From contig NZ_JBBUKT010000010.1 in NCBI RefSeq assembly GCF_038066715.1, forward strand, positions 1-64,000: a stretch of 64,000 bases of DNA. The letters are read 5' to 3'. Positions 33,803 through 43,550 of the stretch are shown in pieces. Both the position numbers and the translations under genes were made by a program. The notes beneath the pieces are model-generated. The model was not told the DNA's origin, searched no databases, and saw only the letters and a program-made list of their open reading frames with translations. The DNA comes from Luteolibacter sp. Y139 (GTDB lineage Bacteria > Verrucomicrobiota > Verrucomicrobiia > Verrucomicrobiales > Akkermansiaceae). How positions within the stretch are numbered: the stretch's first letter is position 1; each line of letters starts with the position of its first letter.

Positions 33803-35503
33803 TCAGAGATACTTGTCGGTCACAGCGCCCTCGCTGGCGCTGGTCGTGAGCTTGGCATACTTCGCCAGCACGCCGCGGGTGTAGCGGGGAGCGGGCTGGG
33901 TCCAAGCGTCACGGCGGGCCTTGAGGGTGGCCTCGTCGAGATCGACGGAGAGGGTGTTGTTCACGGCGTCGATGGTGATGATGTCGCCGTCCACGAGCAG
34001 GCCGATGGGACCACCTTCGTGGGCTTCCGGGGTGACGTGGCCGACGACGAAGCCGTGGCTGCCGCCGGAGAAACGGCCGTCGGTGATGAAGGCGACCTTC
34101 TTGCCTAGTCCGCGGCCCATGATGGCGGCGGTGGGCCCGAGCATCTCACGCATGCCGGGACCGCCCTTCGGGCCTTCGCGGCGGATGACGATCACGTCGC
34201 CCTCGACGATCTCGCCGCCGAGGATGGCCTTCATGCCTTCGTCCTCGGAATCGAAGACGCGGGCGCGGCCGGTGAAGAGCTCGCCTTCCTTGCCGGTGAT
34301 CTTGGCGACCGCGCCGCCGGGGGCGAGGTTTCCGTAGAGGATGCGGAGGTGGCTGTCCTTCTTGATCGGGTTGCTGACCGGGCGGACGATTTCCTGGCCT
34401 TCGGGGTAGTAGAGCTTCGAGTTCGCGATGTTCTCCGCGAGGGTCTTGCCGGTCACGGTCATGCAGTCGCCGTGGAGCAGGCCGCCTTCCAGCAGGATGC
34501 GGAGCAGCGGCATGGTGCCGCCGATCTTCACCAGCGCGGCCATGGAATACTTGCCGGAGGGCTTCAGGTCGGCGAGCAGGGGCACGCGCTTGCCGATCTC
34601 GGTGAAGTCATCGATGCAAAGCGGCACTTCCGCGGCGTGGGCGGCGGCGAGCAGGTGCAGCACGGCATTGGTGGAGCCGCCGAGGGCGATCACGACGGTG
34701 ATGGCGTTCTCGAAGGCTTTCCGGGTCATGATATCGCGCGGCTTGATGCCGAGCTTGATCATGTTCACCACCGCGGCACCGGCGTCGAAGCAGTCCTGCA
34801 TCTTCTCGTCCGAGACGGCGGTCTGGGACGAGGAGTTCGGCAGGGAAAGGCCGAGCGCCTCGATGGCGGAGGCCATGGTGTTCGCGGTATACATGCCGCC
34901 GCAGGAGCCTTCACCGGGGATGGCGCAGGATTCCACGGTTTCGAGCTCCTCGTCCGAATATTCGCCCGAGGCGTGCTTGCCGACGGCTTCGAACACGGAA
35001 ACGACGTCGAGCTCCTTCAGCTCGCCCTTGATGGTGGCGCAGCCGGGGAGAATGGTGCCGCCGTAGACGAAGACGGACGGGCGATTCATGCGGGCCATGG
35101 CGATCACGCAGGCGGGCATGTTCTTGTCGCAGCCGCCGATGGCGACGAAGCCGTCCATGCCTTCGCAGCCGACGACGGTCTCGATCGAGTCGGCGATGAC
35201 CTCACGGGAGACGAGGGAGTATTTCATCCCTTCGGTGCCCATCGAGATGCCGTCCGAGATGGTGATGGTATTGAAAATGACGGCCTTGCCGCCCGCGGCG
35301 TCGGTGCCCTTCGCGGACTCCCTGGCGAGGCGGTCGATGTGAATGTTGCACGGGGTGACCTGCGACCAAGTGGAGGCGATGCCGATTTGCACTTTGGCGA
35401 AATCTTCCTTCTTGAAGCCGACCGCGTAGAGCATCGCGCGGGAAGGCGCGCGGTCTGGGCCGTCCAGCATGGGCGAGGAGTAAGGTCGGGTCTGATCGGA
35501 CAT
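33803..35503 (-). CDS. ilvD: Dihydroxy-acid dehydratase
   Basis: A 566-residue protein for the dehydration of 2,3-dihydroxyisovalerate and the isoleucine analogue in branched-chain amino-acid and pantothenate synthesis. Motifs include [17 protein letters not shown], the Fe-S cysteine region [10 protein letters not shown] (with C in GCEGMDG), [29 protein letters not shown] and [16 protein letters not shown]. Length is typical. Its upstream region is a 750-bp gene-free stretch, so its promoter probably lies there. It converges on the small coiled-coil gene across 50 bp. Confidence 0.97.
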   Translation of the reverse strand: MSDQTRPYSSPMLDGPDRAPSRAMLYAVGFKKEDFAKVQIGIASTWSQVTPCNIHIDRLARESAKGTDAAGGKAVIFNTITISDGISMGTEGMKYSLVSREVIADSIETVVGCEGMDGFVAIGGCDKNMPACVIAMARMNRPSVFVYGGTILPGCATIKGELKELDVVSVFEAVGKHASGEYSDEELETVESCAIPGEGSCGGMYTANTMASAIEALGLSLPNSSSQTAVSDEKMQDCFDAGAAVVNMIKLGIKPRDIMTRKAFENAITVVIALGGSTNAVLHLLAAAHAAEVPLCIDDFTEIGKRVPLLADLKPSGKYSMAALVKIGGTMPLLRILLEGGLLHGDCMTVTGKTLAENIANSKLYYPEGQEIVRPVSNPIKKDSHLRILYGNLAPGGAVAKITGKEGELFTGRARVFDSEDEGMKAILGGEIVEGDVIVIRREGPKGGPGMREMLGPTAAIMGRGLGKKVAFITDGRFSGGSHGFVVGHVTPEAHEGGPIGLLVDGDIITIDAVNNTLSVDLDEATLKARRDAWTQPAPRYTRGVLAKYAKLTTSASEGAVTDKYL

Positions 35504-36258
35504 GGGAGAGGGACGCTAGGGGGAGAGTCCGAGGGAGCCAAGAGCGGAATCGATTCCTCGGCTAGGAATGGCGGGCTCTGATTTTGAGGCCGGTTGGTGG
35601 GCGATGAGAGATTCAACCACGGATTACGAGGATGGCATGGATGGAAGAGATTGGGACCGGGATGGGATAAATTTGGATGTGATCCAGGACTCCCGTAATT
35701 CCGCCATATAGGCATACGGGAATAGTGAAATGCCTGCCGGGTGTTGCAGGGGGATGCGCTGCCGATTCCGCCGAAAATGAGGCGGTAAATGAGGGCGTGG
35801 GCGAGAGGCTCGTGTAAATTCCGCACGTAATCTCCGGAAGCGTTTGAAATGGCACCATTCACGAAGTTGCGGAGCTGTAGGGCTTTTCCTGACAAGGGTT
35901 TAGTCCGTTCGCGATTTCGCTTAAAATTTTCGTGGGAAGTCAGAAAAATCTCTTGCCGTGCCCGCAATTAGTATCGTTTGTAAATACCGCGTTAATTGCA
36001 GGTTGCTGCCCTTGCCGAGACACTCTCCTCACGAAAATCGCCGGTTCCTTTGAACCCAGGGAAACACCGGCACAAACCCAAGAGATTCCGTAGGGAGAGG
36101 GTCCGGCAAGGGCGAGCAGTCGCTCCTCCCCGTTTGCCTGCGACACTGCGCTTTACCCCTCCCAGGGCTTTGATTTTCCAGGTAGTCCGGCGTGGTGACG
36201 CGAAAGTGCCCCACCTGCTCTTGCCAGCCTGTCCGGGCAGGCCTATGGGGCTCCCGAC
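35504..36258. other. Gene-free, lower-GC intergenic region between ilvD and serA
   Basis: No credible reading frame is present. The G+C content falls, especially at 35600-36000, with several A/T-rich patches (for example TTAAAATTTTCG near 35920 and GTAAATACCGCGTTAATTG near 35979). The last 250 bp before serA are a GC-rich leader containing many short inverted pieces. This region must hold the divergent ilvD and serA promoters. A TTGCCG / TAGTAT pair near 35950-35975 is a weak promoter candidate. No known riboswitch core was recognised. Confidence 0.55.
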
Positions 36259-37863
36259 ATGGCCACTTACCGCGTGCTCGTTTCGGATCCGATTTCGGAG
36301 AAAGGTGTCGAGGCTCTCGCTGCCGCTCCGGGAATCTCCGTGGATGTAAATACCGGTCTCAAACCGGAAGAACTGCTGAAGATCATCGGCGACTACCACG
36401 GCCTCGTCGTCCGATCCGAAACCAAGGTCACCCCTGAGGTGCTCGCCGCTGCCAAGAATCTCAAGGCGATCGGCCGCGCCGGCGTCGGAGTGGACAACAT
36501 CGACCGCAAGGCTGCCACCGATCACGGCGTGATCGTGATGAACACGCCGACCGGGAATACGATTTCCACCGCCGAGCACGCGTTCACGCTGATGCTGAGC
36601 GCGGCCCGCAATATCGGCCCGGCGCACTCCGCGGTGCTGAAGGGTGATTTCAAGGCGGCCCGCAAGGCCTACCAAGGCATCGAGCTCAATACCAAGCGCC
36701 TCGCCGTCCTCGGTATGGGCCGGATCGGCACCGAGTTCGCCAAGCGTGCGCAGGCCTTCAACATGACGGTGGTCGCTTATGACCCCTTCCTGACCCAAGC
36801 CCGCGCCGATGAGCTGAAGGTGGAGCTGGCGAAGACCCCGGACGAAGCCCTGAAGGGTGCCGACGTGGTGACGCTGCACGTGCCGCTGACCCCGGAAACC
36901 AACCGCCTGATCAATGCCGACCGCCTTGCCCTGATGAACAAGGGCGCGCTGGTCATCAACTGCGCCCGTGGCGGCCTGGTGGATGAAGTCGCGCTGAAGG
37001 AGGCGATCGAATCCGGACACATCGCCGGGGCTGGTCTGGACGTCTTCGAAGTGGAGCCACCGCCGAATGACCACCCGCTTTTCACGCTGAACAAGCACGT
37101 GGTTTACACCCCGCACCTCGGCGCCTCGACCAATGAGGCGCAGGAGAACGTGGGCATCCAGGTGGCCGAGCAGCTTCGCGATTTCTTCGTCACCGGGGAG
37201 ATCAAGAACGCCATCAACATGCCGTCGCTGGATGCGGCGACGCGCGCGGCGGTGGGCCCCTACCTCGATCTGGCTGCGGCGCTGGGCAAGCTGCTTGCCA
37301 AGCTTGGACCGGAGAACCCGGACGCGCTGCGTGTGTCCTACCATGGCCCGCTGGCGACGAAGGATACCGGCCTCGTCTCGCGCACGGCCTTGATGGCGCT
37401 GCTGGAGGCCTCGCGGCCTGACGGGCAGGTGAACATTGTGAATGCGCCCGCCATCGCGACCCAGCTCGGGCTGGACGTGACCGAGTCGACGATCAACGCC
37501 AAGACCGAGTTCAACGAGCTGGTGGTGGTGGAGCTGAAGAAGGGCGACGTGCGCTATCGCGTGGCTGGCACCCTGATCGGCCAATCGCCGCGGATCGTGG
37601 AAATCGACAAGCTCTACGTGGACTGCAACATCGCGGGCCGCTTCCTGTTTGTGGAGAACGATGACCGCCCGGGTATCGTGGGTGTGATCGGCACGGCGCT
37701 CGGCAATGCCGGCGTGAACATCGCGAACATGGGTCTGGCTCGCACGTCCGATCGGACGCGCGCGCTGACGGTGATCGAGGTCGATTCCGAGCCGCCGGCC
37801 TCGCTGCTCGACCTGCTGAAGAGCACGCCGGGGATCGTGAAGGTGATCACGCTGGAGCTCTGA
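36259..37863 (+). CDS. serA: D-3-phosphoglycerate dehydrogenase
   Basis: A 534-residue long-type PGDH that oxidises 3-phosphoglycerate to phosphohydroxypyruvate, the first step of serine synthesis. The substrate-binding domain starts YRVLVSDPISEKGVEAL; the NAD site is LAVLGMGRIGTEFAKRA, the catalytic Arg is in INCARGGLVDE, the Glu in LDVFEVEPP, and the His in HLGASTNEAQ. The C-terminal ~200 residues hold the intervening ASB domain and an ACT domain (FLFVENDDRPGIVGVIGTAL), consistent with serine feedback. A terminator follows 27 bp after the stop. Confidence 0.97.
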   Translation: MATYRVLVSDPISEKGVEALAAAPGISVDVNTGLKPEELLKIIGDYHGLVVRSETKVTPEVLAAAKNLKAIGRAGVGVDNIDRKAATDHGVIVMNTPTGNTISTAEHAFTLMLSAARNIGPAHSAVLKGDFKAARKAYQGIELNTKRLAVLGMGRIGTEFAKRAQAFNMTVVAYDPFLTQARADELKVELAKTPDEALKGADVVTLHVPLTPETNRLINADRLALMNKGALVINCARGGLVDEVALKEAIESGHIAGAGLDVFEVEPPPNDHPLFTLNKHVVYTPHLGASTNEAQENVGIQVAEQLRDFFVTGEIKNAINMPSLDAATRAAVGPYLDLAAALGKLLAKLGPENPDALRVSYHGPLATKDTGLVSRTALMALLEASRPDGQVNIVNAPAIATQLGLDVTESTINAKTEFNELVVVELKKGDVRYRVAGTLIGQSPRIVEIDKLYVDCNIAGRFLFVENDDRPGIVGVIGTALGNAGVNIANMGLARTSDRTRALTVIEVDSEPPASLLDLLKSTPGIVKVITLEL

Positions 37864-37889
37864 TTTTGGAGCTTCTCTGAAGATTCAGG

Positions 37890-37928
37890 CCCGGGGCTGA
37901 GCTAGCGCTTGCCCCGGGTTCTTTTATT
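37890..37928 (+). terminator. Intrinsic terminator of serA
   Basis: An 8-bp perfect stem CCCGGGGC (37890-37897) pairs with GCCCCGGG (37911-37918), followed by TTCTTTTATTT. The loop is 13 nt with a small internal dyad (AGCTAGCGCT). Confidence 0.85.
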
Positions 37929-37976
37929 TAGCCCCTTGGAGATGGGAGAGGGGTGGATTTCGACCAACAACAAGCC

Positions 37977-38549
37977 ATGAGATACTTCATCTATCCCGGG
38001 GCTGCGGCCTCGCTGATCCTATCCGCCGCGACGATCGGTGGCCGTGCGAGCGCGCAGGCCGAGGATTCCAAGGCCGCGGATCCTGCCCGTCCGGATCCGG
38101 GCCTGATGCAGATTCCGGAAGGCTATCGCGACTGGAAGCTCATTTCCGTGGCTCGGGAGGAGGGGAAGCAGGACGACATCCGGGCGGTGCTGGGCAACGA
38201 CATCGCGATCAAGGCCTATCGCGAGGGGACGCTGCCGTTTCCCGATGGGGCGATCATTGCGCGGATCGCGTGGGCGCTGGTGCCCTCGGAAGAGAACAAC
38301 AAGGCCTTCGGCCAAGCCCAGTCCCACGTGGCGGGGGCGCCCAAGAATGGCGTCCAGTTCATGTTCAAGGATGCCAAGAAGTATGCTGCCACCGGAGGCT
38401 GGGGCTACGCGCAATTCAGTGAGGCCGATGGCAAGCCATTGATTGACAAGGTTAAGCTGGCCGCTTGCTACACCTGTCACCAGCCAGCTGCGGCGCATGA
38501 TTTCGTTTTCACGCGCTACTCCCTGGGTGGCTTGGCGGGGCAGAAGTGA
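37977..38549 (+). CDS. Cytochrome P460 family protein
   Basis: A 190-residue periplasmic protein with signal peptide (about 1-27, RASAQ). The P460 fold is visible from PEGYRDWKLISVAREEG, RAVLGNDIAIKAYREGTLPFPDGAIIARIAW, and the single heme motif CYTCH near residue 166-170. P460 family members oxidise hydroxylamine or bind NO in ammonia oxidisers, but those in other bacteria have unclear roles. The ATG at 37977 begins the signal peptide; an in-frame GTG 24 bp upstream is less likely. Confidence 0.88.
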   Translation: MRYFIYPGAAASLILSAATIGGRASAQAEDSKAADPARPDPGLMQIPEGYRDWKLISVAREEGKQDDIRAVLGNDIAIKAYREGTLPFPDGAIIARIAWALVPSEENNKAFGQAQSHVAGAPKNGVQFMFKDAKKYAATGGWGYAQFSEADGKPLIDKVKLAACYTCHQPAAAHDFVFTRYSLGGLAGQK

Positions 38550-38729
38550 AGGCGGGGATTCCCGGTTTTGAGAAGATCCGGTTGCCCGGCTAGCGGAATG
38601 CATCGAGAAAGTAGGGACTCGGTATTTACCTCTTCGTTCGACTGTCCGGAATTTGACGATGGAACTTCCCGTGTGCCTAACTTTCCCGTTGCCAACCCCT
38701 GAAAGCCACTCCTAGGCTAACCCCAGCAC

Positions 38730-39161
38730 ATGAAAAAACTCGCCGTTCTCGCTACCGCCGTGCTCGCCTTTGGCGGCGTTGCATCAGCCGACATCCAAGC
38801 TCCTCCGGGATCGACCTACACGTCGGCTCGCAAGCTCGGCCGCGGCATCAGCAATATTCTCTACGGATTCATGGAAATCCCGGAGCAAATGGTCCGCAAG
38901 TCCGATGACTACGGCCGCAAGGCTGCTTGGTCCTACGGCGTCGTGGATGGCACCAGCCGCGCCCTCCGCCGCCTCGGCTATGGCTTCTACGAAGTCTTCA
39001 CCTTCACCTGCCCGACCTATCGCGGCACCTTCAAGCAGCCGTATGAGCGCTGCGGCGAAGACAATCGCATCCAGATGAACCCGCACGATGGCCTCTCCGA
39101 GTTCCCGCCGGAACTGGGCTTCGAAAGCTACTTCTACCACACCCGCTCCCAGCGCTGGTAA
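38730..39161 (+). CDS. Exosortase-associated protein, TIGR04073 type
   Basis: A 143-residue exported protein with a clean signal peptide (about 1-20). The mature part has ARKLGRGISNILYGFMEIPEQM, SYGVVDGTSRALRRLGYGFYEVFTF and a Cys-containing tail with YRGTFKQPYE, matching the TIGR04073 family found in exosortase-bearing genomes. Its function is unknown. No exosortase or PEP-CTERM gene is visible in this window. An intrinsic terminator follows directly. Confidence 0.85.
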   Translation: MKKLAVLATAVLAFGGVASADIQAPPGSTYTSARKLGRGISNILYGFMEIPEQMVRKSDDYGRKAAWSYGVVDGTSRALRRLGYGFYEVFTFTCPTYRGTFKQPYERCGEDNRIQMNPHDGLSEFPPELGFESYFYHTRSQRW

Positions 39162-39198
39162 TCCGGTAGGACGTGTAGGACAAATCGTCTAAGTTTTT

Positions 39199-39236
39199 CC
39201 CGGCAGCGGTTTCATACCGCTGTCGGGATTTTTTTT
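39199..39236 (+). terminator. Intrinsic terminator after the TIGR04073 gene
   Basis: A 12-bp stem (39199-39210 with 39216-39227, one G-T mismatch) with a TTCAT loop, followed by eight T residues (39229-39236). It separates the TIGR04073 gene from the SHD1 protein gene. Confidence 0.9.
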
Positions 39237-39280
39237 GTCAACTTTTGGTCCCCGGCGGCGTTCTTTCACCACACACACCC

Positions 39281-40042
39281 ATGCGATCACTCCTCCTCAC
39301 GCTCCTGTTATCTAGTGCCGTTCCTCTTTTCGCGGAATCGCGGACGTGGAAGAGCGCCGACGGGGCAAGCTCCTTCAGCGGCGAATATGTCTCGCACGAT
39401 GACAAGCAGGTCACGATCCGCCGTGAGGACGGGAAGGTATTCACCGTGGCCTACACCAAGCTCCATCCCGACGACAAAACCTGGGTGGCCGCCCAGCCGG
39501 AGAATGCCGGGGGGAAAGCGGGCGCGGAAACCGAAGCGGCACCGGATCCGAAGGCGATTTTCGACACGCTGTGCTTCGGTGACAGCATCGATACGGTCAA
39601 AAAGAAGCTCAAGGAGAGCAAGGCGGTCGAAACCACCCTCGACGACACCTATCTGGGCCGCACCGGCATCAATGGCGTGTATCACACCCGCCAGAAGATC
39701 GGCGGGCTGCACTGCGAGCTCTTCTTCGACTGGACCGCCATGGACACCTTGAATGAGGTGATGCTGCAGACGCAGGGGCAGACGGCGGATGTGTATCCGA
39801 CGCAGCTCAAGGACACGTGGACGCAACTCGTGGAGCTGATGGGCGCGCTCCATGGCAAGCCGGTCCAGGCCGGCTCCTACCCGGGCGTCAAGCAGGTGAA
39901 GGATGACATGTTCCTGCCGACGCACCTGTGGAAGCTGCAGAGCGGCGGCTCGGCCTTGCTCGGCGTCTCGATGCAGCAGGGCGCTTATCTCGTGGTGGTT
40001 CGTTTCACCACGGAGAAGGTGCAGCCGACGGCGTTGCCGTGA
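39281..40042 (+). CDS. Secreted SHD1-like domain protein
   Basis: A 253-residue protein with a signal peptide (about 1-19, VPLFAES) and an N-terminal SLA1 homology domain 1-like module (RTWKSADGASSFSGEYVS...VFTVAYTKLHPDDKTWV, shown in outline), common in Planctomycetes and Verrucomicrobia. The C-terminal part has GDSIDTVKKKLKESKAVE, which looks like a calcium- or sugar-independent scaffold; function unknown. The ATG at 39281 gives the signal peptide directly. Confidence 0.75.
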   Translation: MRSLLLTLLLSSAVPLFAESRTWKSADGASSFSGEYVSHDDKQVTIRREDGKVFTVAYTKLHPDDKTWVAAQPENAGGKAGAETEAAPDPKAIFDTLCFGDSIDTVKKKLKESKAVETTLDDTYLGRTGINGVYHTRQKIGGLHCELFFDWTAMDTLNEVMLQTQGQTADVYPTQLKDTWTQLVELMGALHGKPVQAGSYPGVKQVKDDMFLPTHLWKLQSGGSALLGVSMQQGAYLVVVRFTTEKVQPTALP

Positions 40043-40049
40043 CCGGCGA

Positions 40050-41075
40050 TCAGCTTTCGGGCGCTGGAGCCGGGCTGGTCTTCGCGGGGATCAGCTTTCC
40101 GGAAACGATGAAGGCGGTGCCGGCGACGATCATGAACAGCGAGAGGAACTGACCGCTGGTCAGCATGCCGACCATCTTCGAGTCGGGCTCGCGGAATTGC
40201 TCGGCGAAGATCCGGAACAGCGCGTAGAAGATGAAGAACAGGCCGGTGAGCACGCCAGCCGGGGCTTTCGGGAAGCGGGTGCGGACGAACCAGAGGATGG
40301 CGAAGAGGGCGATGCCTTCCAACAGGCCCTCGTAAAGCTGGGACGGGTGGCGGGGGAGCAGGAAGGGCTCGATGGCCTTCGTAACCGCGGGTTCGTGGCG
40401 CTGGACTTCCAGCATCTGCTCGAAGGCGATGCGGTCCGGTGGCATTTGCTCCGACCACAGGGTCGCGAGCTTTTCAGAAGCATCTCCCGCGGCTGTGAGG
40501 GCGGAGTCCAGATTCAATCCCTCGGCGTTTTTCTGCTCCACGAGCGCGCGAGGGAATTTCACCGCCCAGGCGACGCCCTCGGCGGTGCGGCCGTAGAGCT
40601 CGCCGTTGATGAAATTCGCCATGCGGCCAAAGAACAGGCCGAGCGGGGAGACGACGCAGAGGCCATCGCCGAGGCCACGCCAAGAGACGTTCTTTTTCTT
40701 GGCGTAGAACCAGGTGAAGATCACCAGTCCGAGGATACCGCCGTGGCTGGCCATCCCGCCTTCCCAGACCTTGAAGACCATCAGCGGATCCTCAGTGAGC
40801 CAATCCCAGCCGTGTTCGCGGGTGTGATACCACAGCATGTAGCCGAGCCGGCCGCCGATGAAGACGCCGAAGATGGCCGCTGCCGCAATGAAATCGCCCG
40901 CCGCGCCGGGGGGCAGCACCCACAGCTTGCGCTTGGCCAATACGTTGAGCAGCCAGGCTCCGACGAGGAAGGCTGCCAGGTAGGCCAGCCCGTACCAGCG
41001 GAGCTGGATGGCATCGGTGAAGCGGACGAGCACCGGGCTCAGGTCATGGACGTAAGTCGCGAACACGGGGCGCAC
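40050..41075 (-). CDS. lgt: Prolipoprotein diacylglyceryl transferase
   Basis: A 341-residue membrane enzyme that transfers diacylglyceryl from phosphatidylglycerol to lipobox cysteines. Visible are RWYGLAYLAAFLVG, GGRLGYMLWY, GGMASHGGILG, the signature GRMANFINGELYGR and RHPSQLYEGLLEG. Between GELYGR and RHPSQLY there is an insertion of roughly 40 residues relative to E. coli Lgt (containing QKNAEGLNLDSAL and a Glu-rich helix), probably a lineage-specific periplasmic loop. Start is GTG at 41075. The gene converges on the SHD1 gene. Confidence 0.95.
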   Translation of the reverse strand: MRPVFATYVHDLSPVLVRFTDAIQLRWYGLAYLAAFLVGAWLLNVLAKRKLWVLPPGAAGDFIAAAAIFGVFIGGRLGYMLWYHTREHGWDWLTEDPLMVFKVWEGGMASHGGILGLVIFTWFYAKKKNVSWRGLGDGLCVVSPLGLFFGRMANFINGELYGRTAEGVAWAVKFPRALVEQKNAEGLNLDSALTAAGDASEKLATLWSEQMPPDRIAFEQMLEVQRHEPAVTKAIEPFLLPRHPSQLYEGLLEGIALFAILWFVRTRFPKAPAGVLTGLFFIFYALFRIFAEQFREPDSKMVGMLTSGQFLSLFMIVAGTAFIVSGKLIPAKTSPAPAPES

Positions 41076-41244
41076 CTCACACCATTCACCTCACTCGCGC
41101 AACCCATGGGGAGGAGAATGACGGATGAAGGGTGCCGTCCGGACGGGCCGGGGATCTGGCCGCCTTTCCGGGGCGCATTTGTCATTTGAAAAATCGTCAT
41201 TCGTCATTGTCCGCCAAGGCGGCTCGTGCTGTCCTCCCGCCGCC

Positions 41245-42528
41245 ATGAAAATCGTCGTCGCATACTCGGGAGGTCTCGACACCTCCGTTCTGCTTCTCTG
41301 GCTCAAGGAGAAGTACAACGCTGAAATCATCGCCTATTGCGCCGACGTGGGTCAGGGCGACGAGCTCGATGGTCTGGAGCAGAAGGCGCTCACCACCGGT
41401 GCCTCGAAGTGCTACATCGGCGACCTGAAGGAGGACTTCGCCGCCAATTACATCTTCCCGATGATCCAGGCTGGCGCGATCTACGAGGGCCGCTACCTGC
41501 TCGGCACCTCGATCGCCCGCCCGTGCATCGCGAAGGGCATGCTGGACATCGCCCTCAAGGAAGGCGCCGACGCGATCGCGCACGGTGCCACCGGCAAGGG
41601 CAATGACCAGGTCCGCTTCGAGCTTTCCGCCGCCTCGCTGGCGCCGAATGTGAAGTGCATCGCGCCTTGGCGCGACGCTTCATTCCGCGCGCAATTCCCG
41701 GGCCGCGCGGAGATGATCGCTTTCGCCGAGGCGAAGAACATCCCAATCAAGGCTTCGATGAAGAAGCCGTATTCGATGGACCGGAATCTCCTGCACATTT
41801 CCTTCGAAGCCGGCATGCTGGAAGATCCTTGGTATGACGCGACCACTCCGGCCGACCGCGAAATGTATGTGCTGTCGGTGGCTCCGGAAGACGCGCCGGA
41901 CACGCCGGAATACGTGGAGATCCTTTTCGACAAGGGCAACGCGATCGGCATCAAGCACGAGAACATCGATGCGCTCGTTGCCGAACTCGGCGATGTGAAG
42001 GTGACCGGCCAGAAGGATGGCTACGCACTGCTCACTCCGTATGGCGTGATGCGCGTGCTGAACCTGCTCGGCGGACGCAATGGCGTTGGCCGGGTGGACA
42101 TCGTGGAGAACCGCTTCGTCGGGATGAAGTCCCGCGGTGTTTATGAAACGCCGGGCGGCACGATCTTGCTCGCCGCTCACCGCGACCTTGAAGCGCTGAC
42201 GGTGGACCGCGAGGCGATGTTCATCCGCGACGGTCTGATTCCGAAGTATGCGCAGCTCGTCTATAATGGCTTCTGGTTCGCTCCGGAACGCGAGGCGATC
42301 CAGGCGCTGGTCACTCATACGCAGCAGACGGTTTCCGGCGAAGTGCGCGTGAAGCTCTACAAGGGCAACGTGATGAACGCCGGCCGCAAGAGCCCGCACA
42401 GCCTCTACTCCGAAGCCGTCGCCACCATGGAAGGCGGCCAGGAAGAAGCCTACAATCAGGACGACGCGACTGGCTTCATCTCGCTGAATGCGCTGCGCCT
42501 GAAGGCGAGCGCGCGGCAGGTGAAGTAA
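41245..42528 (+). CDS. argG: Argininosuccinate synthase
   Basis: A 427-residue enzyme joining citrulline and aspartate with ATP in arginine synthesis. The PP-loop is AYSGGLDTS at 6-14; further motifs are [27 protein letters not shown] and [22 protein letters not shown] in outline. The ATG at 41245 starts the PP-loop domain; an in-frame start 120 bp upstream only adds low-complexity sequence. A 17-nt dyad lies directly after the stop. Confidence 0.97.
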   Translation: MKIVVAYSGGLDTSVLLLWLKEKYNAEIIAYCADVGQGDELDGLEQKALTTGASKCYIGDLKEDFAANYIFPMIQAGAIYEGRYLLGTSIARPCIAKGMLDIALKEGADAIAHGATGKGNDQVRFELSAASLAPNVKCIAPWRDASFRAQFPGRAEMIAFAEAKNIPIKASMKKPYSMDRNLLHISFEAGMLEDPWYDATTPADREMYVLSVAPEDAPDTPEYVEILFDKGNAIGIKHENIDALVAELGDVKVTGQKDGYALLTPYGVMRVLNLLGGRNGVGRVDIVENRFVGMKSRGVYETPGGTILLAAHRDLEALTVDREAMFIRDGLIPKYAQLVYNGFWFAPEREAIQALVTHTQQTVSGEVRVKLYKGNVMNAGRKSPHSLYSEAVATMEGGQEEAYNQDDATGFISLNALRLKASARQVK

Positions 42529-42533
42529 GGGGT

Positions 42534-42550
42534 GTCGACGTTCCGTCGAC
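42534..42550. repeat. 17-nt intergenic dyad (6-5-6 type), copy 2
   Basis: GTCGAC, a 5-nt spacer GTTCC, then GTCGAC, six bases after the argG stop and before the convergent oxidase. Its inner 15 bases match the copy at 26179-26195 in the opposite orientation. Confidence 0.65.
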
Positions 42551-42560
42551 GCTTAACGAC

Positions 42561-43472
42561 TCACAAGCAGCGGACATCGAGTTCAGGCTCGATGTCCGTT
42601 TCGTTTGCCAGCCAAGCGGCCAAGCGGCGGGCCACGCCGGGGGCGTAAAGAGAGCCTTTGGATCCGAGGCCGTTGAAGACGATGCGGCCGTCTTCCAGCG
42701 GGCCGATCACTGGCTGGCTCTTTCTAACGATGGGGCGCACGCCCGCATCGTGGGCGACGACTTCAAAATCCTCGCCGCCTAACAGGCGGGCGATCTTTTC
42801 CACTCGTGCGCGACCTTCAGGGGTGGGTTCACCATCGAGCCGATCCCAGACGTAGGTGGATCCTACCTTGAAGGTGTCGCCGCCGGTGGGCACCAGCCAG
42901 CCGCCGCCGCCGATGAGCATGCGGTCGTTTTTCCATGGGGCGCGGAGGGTGAGGATCTCGCCCTTGGCGCAGCGGTGTCGTCCGAGGCGTCCGGCCATCA
43001 AGCCGGCTGCGCCTTCGCAGAGAATTGGGGTGCCTGATCCTGTGTTTCGCTGGTCCGCGAAATAGGCTCGGGTGCCTTCGCAGAACTCGCGAGTGGCGAC
43101 ACGGCCGCCGCCTTTGAGGATGATCGCGCGGCTCCATCCCGGGACGTCTTCCTCGATGCGGTCGATCCACGGCTCGGCTTCTTCGAGCTTGGAATCGACC
43201 TTGGTCCATTCGGCCTCCGCGACCAATCGCCAGACGGGGAGGGGAAACCAGAGCTGCTTTCCTAACAACTCGCCGACGCGCGCGTAGAATGCCTCTGCTT
43301 CCGGCAGGAATTCCGCGATCCGCCAGCTCGGGCTGAAGTTCTTGCCGGTGACGGGATTGATCAGGCCGGCGGCGACCTTCGATGCTGCGCCGGGGCGATC
43401 GTCGTCTTCCCAGGTGAACGGCTCGCCGCGGAAATGCCGCTGCCAGGCGAGGCTGCAGCCCGCGAGGCCCAT
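42561..43472 (-). CDS. FAD-dependent amino-acid oxidase, ThiO/glycine-oxidase-like
   Basis: A DAO-fold protein of at least 303 residues. The C-terminal FAD-contacting region is GVRPIVRKSQPVIGPL and VFNGLGSKGSLYAPGVA; RLIGGGGWLVPTGGDTFKVGSTY (in outline) is typical of this branch. The FAD-binding GxGxxG strand begins right at the first ATG (MGLAGCSLAW), but the frame upstream also encodes SIHITG, completing the expected Rossmann beta strand, with no ATG, GTG or TTG before a stop at about 43530. Thus the true start may be a non-canonical ATC (43499 or 43487), or the gene is N-terminally damaged. The substrate is inferred from family. Confidence 0.75.
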   Translation of the reverse strand: MGLAGCSLAWQRHFRGEPFTWEDDDRPGAASKVAAGLINPVTGKNFSPSWRIAEFLPEAEAFYARVGELLGKQLWFPLPVWRLVAEAEWTKVDSKLEEAEPWIDRIEEDVPGWSRAIILKGGGRVATREFCEGTRAYFADQRNTGSGTPILCEGAAGLMAGRLGRHRCAKGEILTLRAPWKNDRMLIGGGGWLVPTGGDTFKVGSTYVWDRLDGEPTPEGRARVEKIARLLGGEDFEVVAHDAGVRPIVRKSQPVIGPLEDGRIVFNGLGSKGSLYAPGVARRLAAWLANETDIEPELDVRCL

Positions 43473-43550
43473 GCCGGTGATGTGGATGGAGTCGCTGATG
43501 CTACGATGGTGACTCGCGCGGGGTGGAAATCAACCGCCGTGGCAAAAGCC

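Noticed and set aside
35224-35967. Minus-strand frame covering the ilvD upstream region
   Set aside because: It overlaps the ilvD coding sequence in another frame and has Arg/Pro/Ser-rich composition without motifs.
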